The translations under genes were made by a program, and so were the position numbers. This document shows positions 19,985-20,096 of a stretch of 20,096 nucleotides of DNA, one piece after another; positions within the stretch are counted from its first letter, which is position 1, and each line of letters starts with the position of its first letter. The stretch is from Priapulus caudatus. Its lineage: Eukaryota; Priapulida; Priapulimorpha; Priapulimorphida; Priapulidae. Location of the stretch: positions 72,829-92,924 of the forward strand of contig NW_014578151.1 in the NCBI RefSeq assembly GCF_000485595.1, written 5' to 3'. Below the pieces are notes generated by a model that saw only the letters and a program-made list of their open reading frames with translations, was not told where the DNA came from and did not search any database.

Positions 19985-20096
19985 AAAAAGTATCTGCATG
20001 CTTATATGTATTATTAGTTATATGTACTTGTGTAGTGTATTATGTATTATATTATCTGTATAGTGTATATATTTATGTATTATATTATGTACGTGT
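19985..20096 (+). repeat. AT-rich low-complexity tract
   Basis: Repeated TATTATGTATTATATTA and GTGTAT words run to the end of the window. No coding or structural signal was recognised. Confidence 0.7.

Larger units (their letters stand above)
18724..20096 (+). other. Kinesin gene intron 2 (continues beyond window); repeats only
   Basis: I searched for the P-loop exon (GYN-x-x-FAYGQTGSGK) and did not find it. The stretch holds a G homopolymer (18913-18923), a duplicated unit with DR1 motifs (18866-19140), a tRNA-like B-box (19463-19473), a short telomere-like run (19634-19650) and AT-rich low-complexity DNA from about 19985 to the end. Confidence 0.6.

Overview
The window is nuclear DNA of a bilaterian animal, most likely a marine invertebrate. 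Coding exons are split by GT-AG introns and, in one case, by what looks like an AT-AC intron. Intergenic DNA is AT-rich and full of microsatellites, minisatellites and small inverted-repeat transposons. The recognisable proteins (PPTC7-type phosphatase, FAST-kinase-domain protein, pipsqueak/pogo-type protein, kinesin-3) are metazoan. I cannot name the species or phylum.

Layout: (1) 1-765 is the end of a plus-strand PPTC7-like gene: the last intron, carrying a CTG repeat at 1-133, then a terminal exon at 710-765 and a GC-rich presumed 3' UTR. (2) 766-7006 has no gene I can support. It holds a 61-bp-period satellite (3011-3270), a 58-bp hAT-like MITE (3876-3933), a CRE cluster (5090-5138), purine/G-rich minisatellites (5345-5815) and an AT-rich hairpin (6472-6521). 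(3) 7007-11076 is a complete six-exon FASTKD-family gene on the plus strand, predicted at 635 residues with a mitochondrial-type N-terminus and a C-terminal RAP domain. (4) 12192-12432 is a PIF/Harbinger-like MITE. (5) 12922-16545 (minus strand) is one uninterrupted 1207-codon ORF with five psq-type helix-turn-helix units followed by a decayed pogo/jerky-type DDE region. (6) Two foldback elements lie almost end to end (16920-17132 and 17159-17867), each with a 9-bp target duplication. (7) From 18013 the first two coding exons of a plus-strand kinesin-3 (KIF28/KLP-6-like) gene appear; the rest lies beyond the window.

The genes do not form an evident pathway, although PPTC7 and FASTKD proteins are both mitochondrial in other animals. 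The most unusual items are the five-psq/dead-DDE protein, whose linkers hold three separate in-frame minisatellites, and the kinesin intron. That intron has near-perfect U12-type AT-AC signals, joins the conserved motor motif RPF|NSRE seamlessly, and encloses an in-frame GT-AG pair.
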